From an uncultured Nostoc sp. (GTDB lineage: Bacteria; Cyanobacteriota; Cyanobacteriia; Cyanobacteriales; Nostocaceae): a stretch of DNA of 64,000 bases. The translations under genes were made by a program, and so were the position numbers. The notes under the pieces were generated by a model. It was not told the origin of the DNA and ran no database searches. It worked only from the letters and a program-made list of their open reading frames with translations. Shown one piece after another: positions 45,914-55,262 of the stretch; within the stretch, counting starts at the first letter, position 1; each line of letters starts with the position of its first letter. The stretch lies in contig NZ_CALMFY010000119.1 of NCBI RefSeq assembly GCF_937863485.1, positions 1-64,000 on the forward strand, read 5' to 3'.

Positions 45914-48466
45914 ATGGTAAACATCATTGGAACCAAAGCAAATGATACCCTACAAGGCACTAACAGTGACGATACGATTAACGGCAAAGCCGGCAATGAT
46001 ACCATCACAGCTTATGAGGGCAAGGACACCCTGACTGGTGGCGGTGGCAACGATACATTTGTTTTCAATATAGGTGACGGCACTGATACCATCACTGATT
46101 TTAGTGGTGTCGGTAAAAAAATAAACCCAACACCAGCAGTCATTGGCGAAATTGATATCATCAAATTTCTTGGTGCTGGGTTGATTCCCCAAAATCTGCT
46201 ACTTACGCAGAATGGCACAAGTTTGGAAATTAGCTTTGAAGGGCTAGTTCGCACAAAAGTTATCTTGAAAAACTTTAAACTAGAAGACTTGAATAACCTT
46301 AAAGCTTCTGGAACAAAACCAGCCATTGGTAATATCCTGTTTAATGGGCAAACTAGTATCACCGATAGTTTTAATGTCTTGGATGCTAACTCTGCTGCTA
46401 CAAGCATCGGCATTAAGAACACAGTGACCTTCGCCAATGACCTAAATAACAATATTACGGGTTTAGATGACTCAAATGATGTGGTGAATGGTCAGGGGGG
46501 TAACGACATCATCAACGGGTTAAGTGGTGACGACTTGCTGCGGGGTGGTACGGGCAACGATACTCTCATTGGTGGTATCGGCAATGATACTCTTGTTGCT
46601 GGTACGAGGAATTACAGCCTTGATAGTACTGATGAGGATAACTCGAATGTTAACTATTCATTAGGTGATAACCTACTTGATGGTGGTGATGGCAATGATT
46701 TTCTCTCTGCCTCTGGTTACGTTGACTACTATACAAATGATGTTTATTATACTTCAGGCAATAATACCTTCAATGGTGGTGCTGGTAAGGATATTTTGAA
46801 TGTTGACTCTTCAATAGGCAATAACACCCTTAACGGTGGCGCTGGTGCCGATATTTTGTATGCTCACGGTTCACAAGGCAAGAACTTACTCTCTGGGGGT
46901 GAAGGCAATGATCGTCTTGACACCTCTTACCTTACTATTAAATCGGGACACGGCTTTATTGGCTCCTCAGGCAATAATACGCTCAACGGTGGTGCTGGTG
47001 ACGATACTTTGCTTGCTGAGTCTCCATTGGGCAATAACTTACTCTCTGGGGATGATGGCAATGATTATCTCTCCAGTTCTGGCGTTGATTATTATAGATC
47101 ATTTTTCTCTTTTAGCTCTTCAGGTAATAACACGCTCAACGGTGGCGCTGGTAACGATACTTTGCGTGCTGAGTATTCAACAGGCAATAACCTCCTCTCT
47201 GGTGGCAATGGCAATGACTATCTCTCCATCTCTGGGTATTTGATCGAGTACTTCAACGGTGAAATTTTTGATGCCTCCTCAGGCAATAACACGCTCAACG
47301 GTGGCGCAGGTAACGATACCTTGCGTGCTGAGTATTCAACAGGTAATAACCTACTCTCTGGTGGCGATGGCAATGACTCCTTCTATGTAAATGCTAAATC
47401 TTCAGATACTGCCCCCTCTAATTTAGTGACTCAAACGGTAGATGGGGGTAAGGGTGACGATTTGTTGAGAGTCGATTACAGCAATGCTACAGGGGGGATC
47501 ACAACAACATTCAATCCCACTACTAAAATTAGCTCTATTACGGCGGGCATCTCTTGCGTTAGCTACAAGAATATCGAACGATTAAATATCTCAGGTACAG
47601 CCTATGATGACAATATTGTGGGGAGCAATGCCAACGATACGCTCTCTGGGGGAGTTAGTGGCAAAGATACGATAAATGGAGGTAAGGGTGACGATTTATT
47701 GTCCGTCGATTACACTAATGCTACAGGGGGGATTATAACAACATTCAATCCCACTACTAACATTGGCTCAATTACGGCGGGCACGAATCTGGTTAGCTAC
47801 AAGAATATCGAAGGATTAAATATTATAGGTACAGGCTACGCTGATAACATTGTGGGGAGCAATGGTAACGATACGATCAAAGACAGCTATGATGGCAATG
47901 ATACGATTATTGGCGGTGCAGGTAATGATAGCTTGAGTGCTAGTGGTTCATACGACAATAACACCCTTAACGGTGGCACTGGTAATGATCACTTAGATAT
48001 TGGAGATTCATCAGGTGATAATTTTTTGGATGGAGGCGATGGCAATGATACTCTTTCCGCTACAGATGCCTCTGGTAAAAATACTCTCGAAGGTGGTAAT
48101 GGCAATGATATCCTCATAGGTGGCTACGGTAATGATAGTCTCTATGGAGGATCTGGTATTGATACCTTTGTTTTTAATACTTACGATCTACGTTCCAATA
48201 CTGGTAATAGAGTTTATGACTTCAACGCCACTAATGACGTGATTTGGATATCGTTTGGTAGGGGGTTATCAACCGGTTCACTTTCAGCTAATCAGTTTCA
48301 GATCGGAGCATCTGCAACTACTAGCGATCAAAAATTTATTTACAACAACATTACTGGTGCATTGTTCTTTGATGAAGATGGGACTGGTGGGGGGTTCAGT
48401 CAGGTACAATTTGCACAATTATCTCCTGGGTTGCCACTAACCAACAACAACTTTGTAATTGTTTAA
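45914..48466 (+). CDS. RTX calcium-binding repeat protein (type I secreted)
   Basis: The 850-residue protein is built almost wholly of nonapeptide repeats 'GGxGNDxLx' that form Ca2+-binding beta rolls (e.g. 'LLSGGEGNDRLDTS', 'LNGGAGNDTLRAEYSTGNN'). It has no N-terminal signal peptide and ends with the 'ITGALFFDEDGTGGGFSQVQFAQLSPGLPLTNNNFVIV' module usual for cyanobacterial type I substrates, whose C-terminus carries the secretion signal. No catalytic domain is visible, so a surface or extracellular structural role is inferred. Several repeat blocks (about 47117-47230 and 47276-47389; 47445-47520 and 47679-47754) are nearly identical in DNA. No ABC/HlyD genes lie beside it. Confidence 0.9.
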   Translation: MVNIIGTKANDTLQGTNSDDTINGKAGNDTITAYEGKDTLTGGGGNDTFVFNIGDGTDTITDFSGVGKKINPTPAVIGEIDIIKFLGAGLIPQNLLLTQNGTSLEISFEGLVRTKVILKNFKLEDLNNLKASGTKPAIGNILFNGQTSITDSFNVLDANSAATSIGIKNTVTFANDLNNNITGLDDSNDVVNGQGGNDIINGLSGDDLLRGGTGNDTLIGGIGNDTLVAGTRNYSLDSTDEDNSNVNYSLGDNLLDGGDGNDFLSASGYVDYYTNDVYYTSGNNTFNGGAGKDILNVDSSIGNNTLNGGAGADILYAHGSQGKNLLSGGEGNDRLDTSYLTIKSGHGFIGSSGNNTLNGGAGDDTLLAESPLGNNLLSGDDGNDYLSSSGVDYYRSFFSFSSSGNNTLNGGAGNDTLRAEYSTGNNLLSGGNGNDYLSISGYLIEYFNGEIFDASSGNNTLNGGAGNDTLRAEYSTGNNLLSGGDGNDSFYVNAKSSDTAPSNLVTQTVDGGKGDDLLRVDYSNATGGITTTFNPTTKISSITAGISCVSYKNIERLNISGTAYDDNIVGSNANDTLSGGVSGKDTINGGKGDDLLSVDYTNATGGIITTFNPTTNIGSITAGTNLVSYKNIEGLNIIGTGYADNIVGSNGNDTIKDSYDGNDTIIGGAGNDSLSASGSYDNNTLNGGTGNDHLDIGDSSGDNFLDGGDGNDTLSATDASGKNTLEGGNGNDILIGGYGNDSLYGGSGIDTFVFNTYDLRSNTGNRVYDFNATNDVIWISFGRGLSTGSLSANQFQIGASATTSDQKFIYNNITGALFFDEDGTGGGFSQVQFAQLSPGLPLTNNNFVIV

Positions 48467-49123
48467 AACTGAGATCGAAATAAGCGAACGGAGAGTTATA
48501 ACTTTTTACTTTTCACGTCATCTGGAAAACCTGACTTCCTATTCCTCTGAGGCCACATGCTACCCTGCGGGAACGCTAAGAGCGAATCAGTCGAGAAACC
48601 GCAGACGCTCTCTACGAGACGCTGCGCGAACGCAGGCTCGCTACCGCTGCGCTATGCGCGGCATCGTCTCCCCTTCTCCCAAAGGGAGAGGCTAACGCCT
48701 GCCGTAGGATGCCCAAAGGGGTGTAGGGAGAAGGGCGCAGTGGCTTTCCTAAAAAGAGAGAGGCTTTGATTTTTCCCCCTTCCCTACTATGGAAGCTTGC
48801 TCAAGGGTTAGGTTTGGCGTTGGTTTTTCCACATGAGGTGAAAAGTCAGATCATAACTTTTTCTAAAGGAGACGCAGAGAGTTTTGAATTATAAATAATT
48901 AGGCGGACGTGATATAACCTAAATCTTCATGGAATTTGGGCAACCTCTGGCAATATAAATTCAAGCTACATTAAATCAAACAACACCTTATCATGGTAGT
49001 TAGTAGTATTGATGTCTGATGTTTTCTTTTTTTGCCTTAAAAAAATATCAGATAAGTCATCTACTGCTTTGCTGACGGCAGAATCTGGAAGCTTGCACTG
49101 ATTAATCTAATTGGAGAACGCTG
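48467..49123. other. repeat-rich intergenic region
   Basis: The region at 48555-48760 is packed with palindromic dispersed repeats ('ctaccctgcgggaacgctaa', which also occurs at 5565-5584, and 'ctacgagacgctgcgcgaac'). Open frames crossing it are by-products of the repeats. The rest (48830-49120) is AT-rich and shows no gene. Confidence 0.6.
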
Positions 49124-49213
49124 ATGTCAAAGGAAAGAAAAAGTAATAAAGAAGTTAAAAAACCTAAAAAAGATCCGAAAGACAAAAAGGATAAAAAAGA
49201 CCCAAATAAATAG
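49124..49213 (+). CDS. 29-residue lysine-rich protein
   Basis: MSKERKSNKEVKKPKKDPKD followed by KKDKKDPNK, with GGAGA eight bases before the ATG. About half of the residues are lysine and none is hydrophobic beyond the start. Similar very short 'M.K.RK.NKE.KK' proteins are widespread in bacteria, which supports translation, but their role is unknown; nucleic-acid or polyanion binding is only inferred from charge. Confidence 0.6.
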   Translation: MSKERKSNKEVKKPKKDPKDKKDKKDPNK

Positions 49214-49405
49214 GACGATTTAAGTAAATACATTTAACGAAGACCAAGAGTTCATTTCCTAAAATTGACAATACTTCGTCCAGTAGCATTGAGTAGGATA
49301 AATTATTGTCAAAAATTTATTCACTCTTGGTCAAATCTTAAAATATGATAATTTAGGTTGGCAGCGCGTGCAATGTCTACGACGCGCTACTTCTGGGCAA
49401 CTAAA

Positions 49406-49900
49406 TTAGGCAGGAGTAAACTTCAGCGAAACACCATTCATGCAATAGCGCTTACCAGTGGGTGCAGGGCCGTCATCAAAAACATGACCCAAATGACCAC
49501 CACAGCGACTACAATGTACTTCAGTTCTGGTCATAAACAACGACTTATCTTCAGTAATAGCGATCGCACCTTCAATTGGATTAAAAAAGCTAGGCCAGCC
49601 AGTACCACTGTTAAATTTGGTATCAGATGTAAACAGTGGCTGTTCACACGCAGCACAATAATAAGTGCCTTGGTCGTATTCCTTATCCAATGAACTGGTG
49701 TGAGGGCGTTCAGTCCCATGTTTACGCAATACATTAAACTGTTCTGGCGTTAAAATCGTGCGCCACTCTTGCTCAGGTTTGGTAACTTCAAATCCACTCT
49801 TAGAAGTTGTCATCTCTTTTGACCCCCAATTAATATACCTTGATAACAATGCGGTGCCGACTATTACTGCACTAGCCTGTAAAAAATAGCGTTTGTCCAT
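49406..49900 (-). CDS. msrB: peptide-methionine (R)-S-oxide reductase
   Basis: The 164-residue MsrB repairs methionine-R-sulfoxide in proteins. Zinc cysteines are in 'YYCAACEQPLF' and 'HCSRCGGHLGH', and the catalytic Cys in 'RYCMNGVSLKF'; 'GTGWPSFFNPI' is the substrate loop. The first 26 residues (MDKRYFLQASAVIVGTALLSRYINW) form a hydrophobic segment after K-R, so the enzyme is probably exported or membrane-anchored, unlike cytoplasmic MsrB. It is monocistronic. Confidence 0.93.
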   Translation of the reverse strand: MDKRYFLQASAVIVGTALLSRYINWGSKEMTTSKSGFEVTKPEQEWRTILTPEQFNVLRKHGTERPHTSSLDKEYDQGTYYCAACEQPLFTSDTKFNSGTGWPSFFNPIEGAIAITEDKSLFMTRTEVHCSRCGGHLGHVFDDGPAPTGKRYCMNGVSLKFTPA

Positions 49901-49997
49901 ATATCTATTATTTTCTATTTTCCGGTTAACTGGCCAATCAACTCCAGTACGGAATTCCCTACATTAATAACTATAATGGGTTAAGTAAACAGAAGAT

Positions 49998-50165
49998 ATG
50001 AGCATCATTCAGTACATTATTGGATGGTTGCAATGGAAAATGGTCAGCGATGAAATTCACGTTCCTCAAGAAGCGGCGTTGCTGATTGAGAAAAATTCTT
50101 CCACTCCCGATTCCTGGTGTGGGTTTAATGTAGAGTCTTTGGTGAGCCTGCTTGTACTTCCTTGA
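49998..50165 (+). CDS. possible small protein, perhaps 3'-truncated
   Basis: The 55-codon ORF reads MSIIQYIIGWLQWKMVSDEI, then HVPQEAALLIEKNSSTPDSW, ending SLLVLP. 'agaag' lies close upstream of the ATG. The last 13 codons overlap, on the opposite strand, the end of the decayed flavoprotein gene, suggesting that the ORF now ends in foreign sequence. The family is not recognised. Confidence 0.3.
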   Translation: MSIIQYIIGWLQWKMVSDEIHVPQEAALLIEKNSSTPDSWCGFNVESLVSLLVLP

Positions 50166-51394
50166 GCCTATGGGAAAGAGCTATACTTGGCTTGACAATA
50201 GCAGGGACAATTTTCTCACAAGCCATTCTTGCGCCCGATAAATTCCGTGCTGTTGGCCCGACCAGCATTGCAGCCAAGCCACCCATGATAAATAATTCAC
50301 AACCAGGCCAACGCAGACAAGTATCTAAAACAGGCAAACCTTTAACAATCTTGATGGGATAAGTCTCTAAAATATCTTTTAACAAGGGTTCAAGTCGTGG
50401 CATCGAATTTAGTGCCAGTCGATAGCCAAATATAATCGCACTCATGTTGATTACCATCGCTACATTCCACGCGCCAATTTTCACCTAACCATTGGGCTTT
50501 TACTACTTGACAGTTTTCATCAATTCTGATTTTACCATGACGCACTTGTTTCCGTAGTTGTGTGGCGAGCGCAGGTGTCATGGAACCGCCATTTCTAGCT
50601 TGCTGAATCATCATTACTCGTTGCTCCCAATCTGATTGGGCAAAAAATCCCTTTAGGTACTTTGGCCCTAACCAACCTGGTTCAGCATCGAATAATTTTT
50701 CTGATAACTGACGCCGAATCATCAAATGAACCTCTGTACCGCGAGAAATAGCACCCACTGCCAAATGTCCACTCGTCAAGCCACCACCCACAATCAATAC
50801 TCTCTTACCCATCAACTGCAATTTTCGTAAATCAATAGTTTGTGAGTGGCAAAGTCTATCTTGTGGCTAGGCTGTCTGAATCTGGTTTACCCAATCAGGT
50901 ATTTGAATTTGAGCGCTACTCATTGTCAACACTACCCGCCGTGCAATGACTTCTTGTCCGTCTTGCAAGCAGAGGCAAAATCGGAAACGCAAATGATCTC
51001 TTAAGGGTTCAATACTCTTGACTGCTAATGGAATAACTTGCTCTTGCAACTGCCGAACTCGAATTACATCCTGACAAAAATCCTCAAATAATTGCGTTCC
51101 TGGTAAATCATAAGGGGGAAATAACTCATTAGGACGAGATTGAGCAAATTTCCTTAAAGCAAAAGGGTTTGGGTCGGGATGGTGGACGGCAGGGGAGCGT
51201 AAATTAGGGATTTCCAAAGCTCTAAATTGGTGTTCCCATTGACTCATCCATCTGCCACTAGGGTCAAATACTAAAAATTTCCCCCTGATTCTTTGCCGTT
51301 TTTGCAGCAGATGGGTAGTCAAGGTCAGAGCATGAGGCCCAGCACCAATAATCGCCAGGTCAATTGTTGCGGGAACAGTGGTCGTAAATTCCAT
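50125..51394 (-). pseudogene. FAD-dependent monooxygenase-like gene with a stop and a frameshift
   Basis: Three pieces form one flavoprotein. 50867-51394 carries the FAD motif 'DLAIIGAGPHALTLTTHLL'. An in-frame TAG at 50867-50869 separates it from 50390-50866, which has the NAD(P) motif 'KRVLIVGGGLTSGHLAVGAI' and 'YIWLSTGTKFDA'. A frameshift near 50385-50420 then leads to the C-terminal 'EPLLKDILETYPIKIVKGLP...CELFIMGGLAAMLVGPTARN'. The family resembles lysine/ornithine N-hydroxylases and related SidA-like enzymes. In its intact form it would oxidise a small substrate using NADPH. It is divergent from the ssuD gene. Two independent lesions make it a probable pseudogene. Confidence 0.8.
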
Positions 51395-51696
51395 TGCTGG
51401 AGAAACAATCTAGTTTTGGTGATAATAGTTATCATTCTCTCTTGGTCAGATCAGACCAGCAACGTGATTCTGAAAATAGGGGATTGGGACTGGAAGTGGG
51501 ACAAGCAGAATAACCAATGCCCAATTTTTTTGATCGCCACCTGAGCGAACACGGCTTAATATACATTGGTTTCATAGGAATACCGTAGTTTTATAAAAAA
51601 CTTCTTGCTTGCTGAAGTGGAATATGTGATACTTTAAAGCGAGAAACAAAGCACGGTATTTCTATCGAATTACCGTAGTTTAAAAGGACAAGACTC

Positions 51697-52857
51697 ATGC
51701 AGCTACTATGGTTCATCCCAACCCACGGCGACGGACGTTACCTTGCAACTGCTACAGGCGGACGGGCAGTAAGCTTTGCTTATCTGCGACAGATTGCCCA
51801 AGCGGTGGATGACCTTGGTTATACAGGGGCATTGTTGCCTACTGGCCGCTCTTGCGAAGATGCTTGGATTGTAGCGTCAACGCTGGTATCACTGACACGA
51901 CAGATGCGTTTTTTGGTGGCGATTCGTCCCGGCTTGGTATCACCTGGAGTGGCAGCGCGGATGGCGGCGACCTTTGATCGCCTCTCTGGTGGACGGTTGC
52001 TGATTAATGTCGTCACAGGGGGCGATCCCGTGGAGTTGGCGGGAGATGGCTTGCATTTGGATCACGATCAGCGCTATGAATTAACAGATGAATTTTTGAC
52101 AGTATGGCGAGCGATCGCCAGTGGTGAACAAGTTAATCTTCAGGGCGACTATCTCAATATTCAGGATGGTAAGCTGCTGTTTCCACCCGTCCAGAAGCCA
52201 TATCCGCCCTTGTGGTTTGGCGGTTCCTCTGCGATCGCTCAAAAAATCGCTGCCAAGCATGTAGATGTCTATCTAACTTGGGGCGAACCACCGGCGCAAG
52301 TAGCCGAGAAGATTGCATCGGCTCGCAGACTTGCTTTATCAGAAGGTCGGACTTTGCGGTTTGGGATTCGCCTACATGTGATTGTGCGCGAAACCGAGAG
52401 TGAAGCTTGGGATGCGGCAAATCAATTGATTAAGTATGTAGATGACGAGGCGATCGCTAAAGCCCAAAAAGCTTATGCTCGGATGGATTCAGTTGGACAA
52501 CAGCGGATGACCCAATTACACCACGGTAATCGTGAGGCATTAGAGATTAGCCCGAACTTGTGGGCAGGAGTCGGTTTGGTACGGGGTGGTGCGGGAACGG
52601 CCTTAGTAGGCGATCCCCAAACCGTAGCTGCCAGAATGTTGGAATATGCAGATTTAGGCATTGAGTCCTTTATCCTCTCTGGCTATCCCCACTTAGAGGA
52701 AGCTTATCGAGTTGCAGAACTTCTATTTCCCCATTTGCCCTTAGAGAATTTGCCAGCAGTGGAGAAACAACATGTATTAAGTCCATTTGGTGAAATTGTC
52801 GCAAATGAAGATTTCCCTAAGCAACAGCCTCAGCAAAGAGCAACGTCCATATCCTAG
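51697..52857 (+). CDS. ssuD: FMNH2-dependent alkanesulfonate monooxygenase
   Basis: The 386-residue luciferase-fold enzyme starts [20 protein letters not shown] and carries '[16 protein letters not shown]', '[35 protein letters not shown]' and '[29 protein letters not shown]'-type blocks typical of SsuD. It releases sulfite from alkanesulfonates using FMNH2 from SsuE and O2, supplying sulfur under sulfate limitation. 'aaagga' precedes the ATG. It is first in a three-gene unit with a beta-CA-like gene (27-base gap) and ssuE (17-base gap). The ABC transporter genes ssuABC are not in the window. Confidence 0.92.
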   Translation: MQLLWFIPTHGDGRYLATATGGRAVSFAYLRQIAQAVDDLGYTGALLPTGRSCEDAWIVASTLVSLTRQMRFLVAIRPGLVSPGVAARMAATFDRLSGGRLLINVVTGGDPVELAGDGLHLDHDQRYELTDEFLTVWRAIASGEQVNLQGDYLNIQDGKLLFPPVQKPYPPLWFGGSSAIAQKIAAKHVDVYLTWGEPPAQVAEKIASARRLALSEGRTLRFGIRLHVIVRETESEAWDAANQLIKYVDDEAIAKAQKAYARMDSVGQQRMTQLHHGNREALEISPNLWAGVGLVRGGAGTALVGDPQTVAARMLEYADLGIESFILSGYPHLEEAYRVAELLFPHLPLENLPAVEKQHVLSPFGEIVANEDFPKQQPQQRATSIS

Positions 52858-52884
52858 TAGATAAGAATTAGGAAATTACCAACC

Positions 52885-53502
52885 ATGTTGCACCAACAAA
52901 TTGACCAAAAGATTTCTGAAACACAAGCGTGGGCATTGCGTCGTCAGTTGGGGATACCTAATAATAAACGCTTGTGGGTGCTAGCTTGCATGGACGAACG
53001 TTTACCTGTGGACAAAGCATTAGGAATTGGTGAAGGAGATGCTCATATTTTCCGTAATGCCGGGGGGTTAGTTACGGATGATGCTATTCGGTCAGCGATG
53101 TTAACTACACAGTTTTTTGGCACAAGAGAAATCATCGTCATTAACCATACCGAATGTGGCATGATGACAGCATCAGGAGACTTTCTCAGTGAGGTATTGC
53201 GAAACCAAGGTATTGACGTGGATCAAGTTACGATCGATCCTGCTTTGCCAGAGTTGAAGCTAGCAAAAGGCGTTTTTTCCAAATGGATTAAAACGTTTAC
53301 TGATGTGGACAAAATCTGCACACAGCAGGTGGAATTGCTGCGTAATTCTCCTTTAATTCCCCAGGATGTAGTTATTCATGGTTACATCTGGGAAGTAGAG
53401 AGTATGACTTTGCGCCGTCCCTACAAACGTCTGAGTGAAAAGGTCAACACAGCAGAAGCTATGAAGACCGAAACCACAAAACACACTGAACCCGTTTTAT
53501 AA
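52885..53502 (+). CDS. beta-carbonic-anhydrase-like enzyme in the ssu operon
   Basis: The 205-residue protein has the zinc/catalytic pattern of the 'CMDxR' beta-CA branch: 'LACMDERLPV' (Cys, Asp, Arg) and 'INHTECGMM' (His-x2-Cys), with 'FRNAGGLVTDDAIRS' between. Members of this branch include carbonic anhydrases and the carbonyl sulfide and carbon disulfide hydrolases. Its placement between ssuD and ssuE, with short gaps, suggests a role in organosulfur use, either CO2/bicarbonate balance or hydrolysis of a C1-sulfur compound. This is inference from context; the sequence alone does not separate these activities. Confidence 0.8.
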   Translation: MLHQQIDQKISETQAWALRRQLGIPNNKRLWVLACMDERLPVDKALGIGEGDAHIFRNAGGLVTDDAIRSAMLTTQFFGTREIIVINHTECGMMTASGDFLSEVLRNQGIDVDQVTIDPALPELKLAKGVFSKWIKTFTDVDKICTQQVELLRNSPLIPQDVVIHGYIWEVESMTLRRPYKRLSEKVNTAEAMKTETTKHTEPVL

Positions 53503-53519
53503 ATTGGGAGTTCAATTGA

Positions 53520-54086
53520 ATGACAAATATTTTAGCGATCGCTGGTAGTCCAACTCATCCCTCTAGAACCTATGGTGTTGTCGAATACACTGCCAAGCTT
53601 TTACAACAAGAAGGCTTGCATGTAGACATTATTTCAGTTCGGGATTTGCCTGCTGAAGATTTAGTTTTTGGACGATACGACAGCCCTGCTTTGGAACAGC
53701 CAAAAGCTTTGCTAGCAAAGGCAGATGGTGTGATTATTGCCACCCCAATCTACAAAGCTGCTTACACAGGAGTGCTCAAAACATTTCTAGATTTGCTGCC
53801 ACAAAAATCATTGACAGGTAAACCCGTGTTACCAATTGCCCTTGGTGGGACGCTCGCTCACTTATTGGCAATTGAATATGCTCTTAAACCTGTCTTATCT
53901 GAATTAGGAGCGCGGCATATCCTAGCTACTGTTTATGCGGTAGACAAACAAATTCAACGACAAGCTGATAACAGTGTCGTATTAGATGAGGAAATTGAGC
54001 AAAGACTCAAAGACGTTCTCAAAGAATTTGTTAAAGCTGTAGAATATGATGCCGCAGCGCCTCAAGAATTGGTTCATGCCAATTAA
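53520..54086 (+). CDS. ssuE: NAD(P)H-dependent FMN reductase
   Basis: The 188-residue flavodoxin-fold reductase ('ILAIAGSPTHPSRTYGVVEY' FMN phosphate loop; 'ADGVIIATPIYKAAYTGVLKTFLDLLPQKSLTGKPVLPIALGG' signature of SsuE). It supplies FMNH2 to SsuD. The Tyr in 'YKAAYTG' corresponds to the position carrying the pi-helix insertion that distinguishes SsuE. It is the last gene of the ssuD-CA-ssuE unit. No terminator hairpin is obvious directly behind it. Confidence 0.9.
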   Translation: MTNILAIAGSPTHPSRTYGVVEYTAKLLQQEGLHVDIISVRDLPAEDLVFGRYDSPALEQPKALLAKADGVIIATPIYKAAYTGVLKTFLDLLPQKSLTGKPVLPIALGGTLAHLLAIEYALKPVLSELGARHILATVYAVDKQIQRQADNSVVLDEEIEQRLKDVLKEFVKAVEYDAAAPQELVHAN

Positions 54087-54585
54087 CTAATCAAGTTTAT
54101 ACCTCCGTTTACTTGTAGCAGAGGGGTAGTTTTACCCATCTGCTACCTTTCTTTAAAATTACTCTCAGAAATTACACTTTTATAAAGATATTTAAATGAA
54201 TAGACTACGCCTAAACCTCGCTTCCATTCCTCTCTAGTCTATTCAACTAATACCAATTCAATTAATGATTGCAACACATCCTTGGGTGAAGTGAAGACGC
54301 GATGAATCGCGTCTCTACAAATGGTCTATTTGTCGCATTCTTTTTTTAAATTGGTATAACACCGCTATAATTTTTGATTTTTCCCATATATAGCGATTCT
54401 CATTTAAATGAGATCCAAAGTAGGACATGGCAATGCCGTGTCTTACCTTGTATCTGTATTTATCTGTGGTTAATTATTTTTTCTATACCTTATGCTGGCG
54501 GGAACCCATAGTGGCGGAACGTTCCTCTGGAAGAGTTGGGAGGAATTTATCTAGGCTATTTTTGAGCAAATGATCACAGCAGTTT
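54087..54585. other. intergenic region with dispersed hairpins
   Basis: There is no gene. A perfect hairpin 'agacgcgat-ga-atcgcgtct' (54295-54314), a widespread cyanobacterial repeat, is present. A 'gacatggcaatgccgtgtc' hairpin (54423-54441) also occurs. Either could end the ssu or tenA transcripts. Confidence 0.55.
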
Positions 54586-55206
54586 TTAACACTCCCACGC
54601 AGCCTGAAAAAAGTCGCGTTCGCAAAACATAGCATAACGATAGGTTGAATGCACAACAGAATTAGTAGTGGCATAATTGTCAACCAAACTTTCTAATTGT
54701 TGTGTTGGTTGTTGAAAGTCTGCACTGCTATAAGTACGAATCCAGTCTGCATATTGATGATTAGGAATGCCGTTATCAGCTAATTGTTCTCCCAAAAAGG
54801 CATACAAACGCATACACGGAGACATCGCCGCAGCAGTTAAACCCACATCTCTACCCCAAGCAGTTGCTAACAAAAAGTCAGTATAGCGGCGGGTGGTGGC
54901 TCCTGGTTCCACAGAATCCAAATTAATTCCCCACTGGGAAGCATAGCCACTATGCATCCGCAGTTCTTCTAAAGCTTCACTAGCTAGGTTATGAAATGTG
55001 GTGAAACCTAACCAGTCTGGTGCTTTAGCTGCGGCGATACTATACGCACGGGCAAAAGCTTCTAAGAAAAAAGCATCTTGCCCTACGTAGTAAGCAAATT
55101 TCGCCTGCTCAAGAGTACCATCGCCAATGCCTTGAACGAAAGGATGCTTTAGGCAAGCTTGGGCTAAGTCTTGATTTGCTGCCCATAATTCGTTAGATAA
55201 AGTCAT
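54586..55206 (-). CDS. tenA: TenA-family thiaminase II / aminopyrimidine aminohydrolase
   Basis: The 206-residue all-helical protein has the TenA blocks 'HPFVQGIGDGTLEQAKFAYYVGQDAFFLEAFARAYSIAAAKAP', 'AMSPCMRLYAFLGEQL' with the active-site Cys, and 'SSADFQQPTQQLESLVDNY', ending 'RYAMFCERDFFQAAW'. It hydrolyses degraded thiamin pyrimidines to HMP for thiamin salvage. The active-site Cys and the Glu near the C-terminus are present. It is monocistronic. Confidence 0.9.
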   Translation of the reverse strand: MTLSNELWAANQDLAQACLKHPFVQGIGDGTLEQAKFAYYVGQDAFFLEAFARAYSIAAAKAPDWLGFTTFHNLASEALEELRMHSGYASQWGINLDSVEPGATTRRYTDFLLATAWGRDVGLTAAAMSPCMRLYAFLGEQLADNGIPNHQYADWIRTYSSADFQQPTQQLESLVDNYATTNSVVHSTYRYAMFCERDFFQAAWEC

Positions 55207-55262
55207 TTGTCATTTATTATTTGTCATCTGTTATTATCCCTCTGTTCTGTGAACTCTCCCCC

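Noticed and set aside
46012-47243. Long frames overlapping the RTX gene
   Set aside because: They come from the repetitive DNA of the RTX gene in other frames.
47100-47400. Regularly spaced direct repeats that might suggest a CRISPR-like array
   Set aside because: They are in frame within the RTX gene and encode GGxGNDxL units.
11860-51394. Stop-codon reassignment or programmed read-through as an explanation for frames with in-frame stops
   Set aside because: The broken genes use TAA (11860-13467), TAA plus TGA (45442-45735) and TAG plus a frameshift (50125-51394), whereas the intact genes end with the same codons normally. Ordinary decay fits better.
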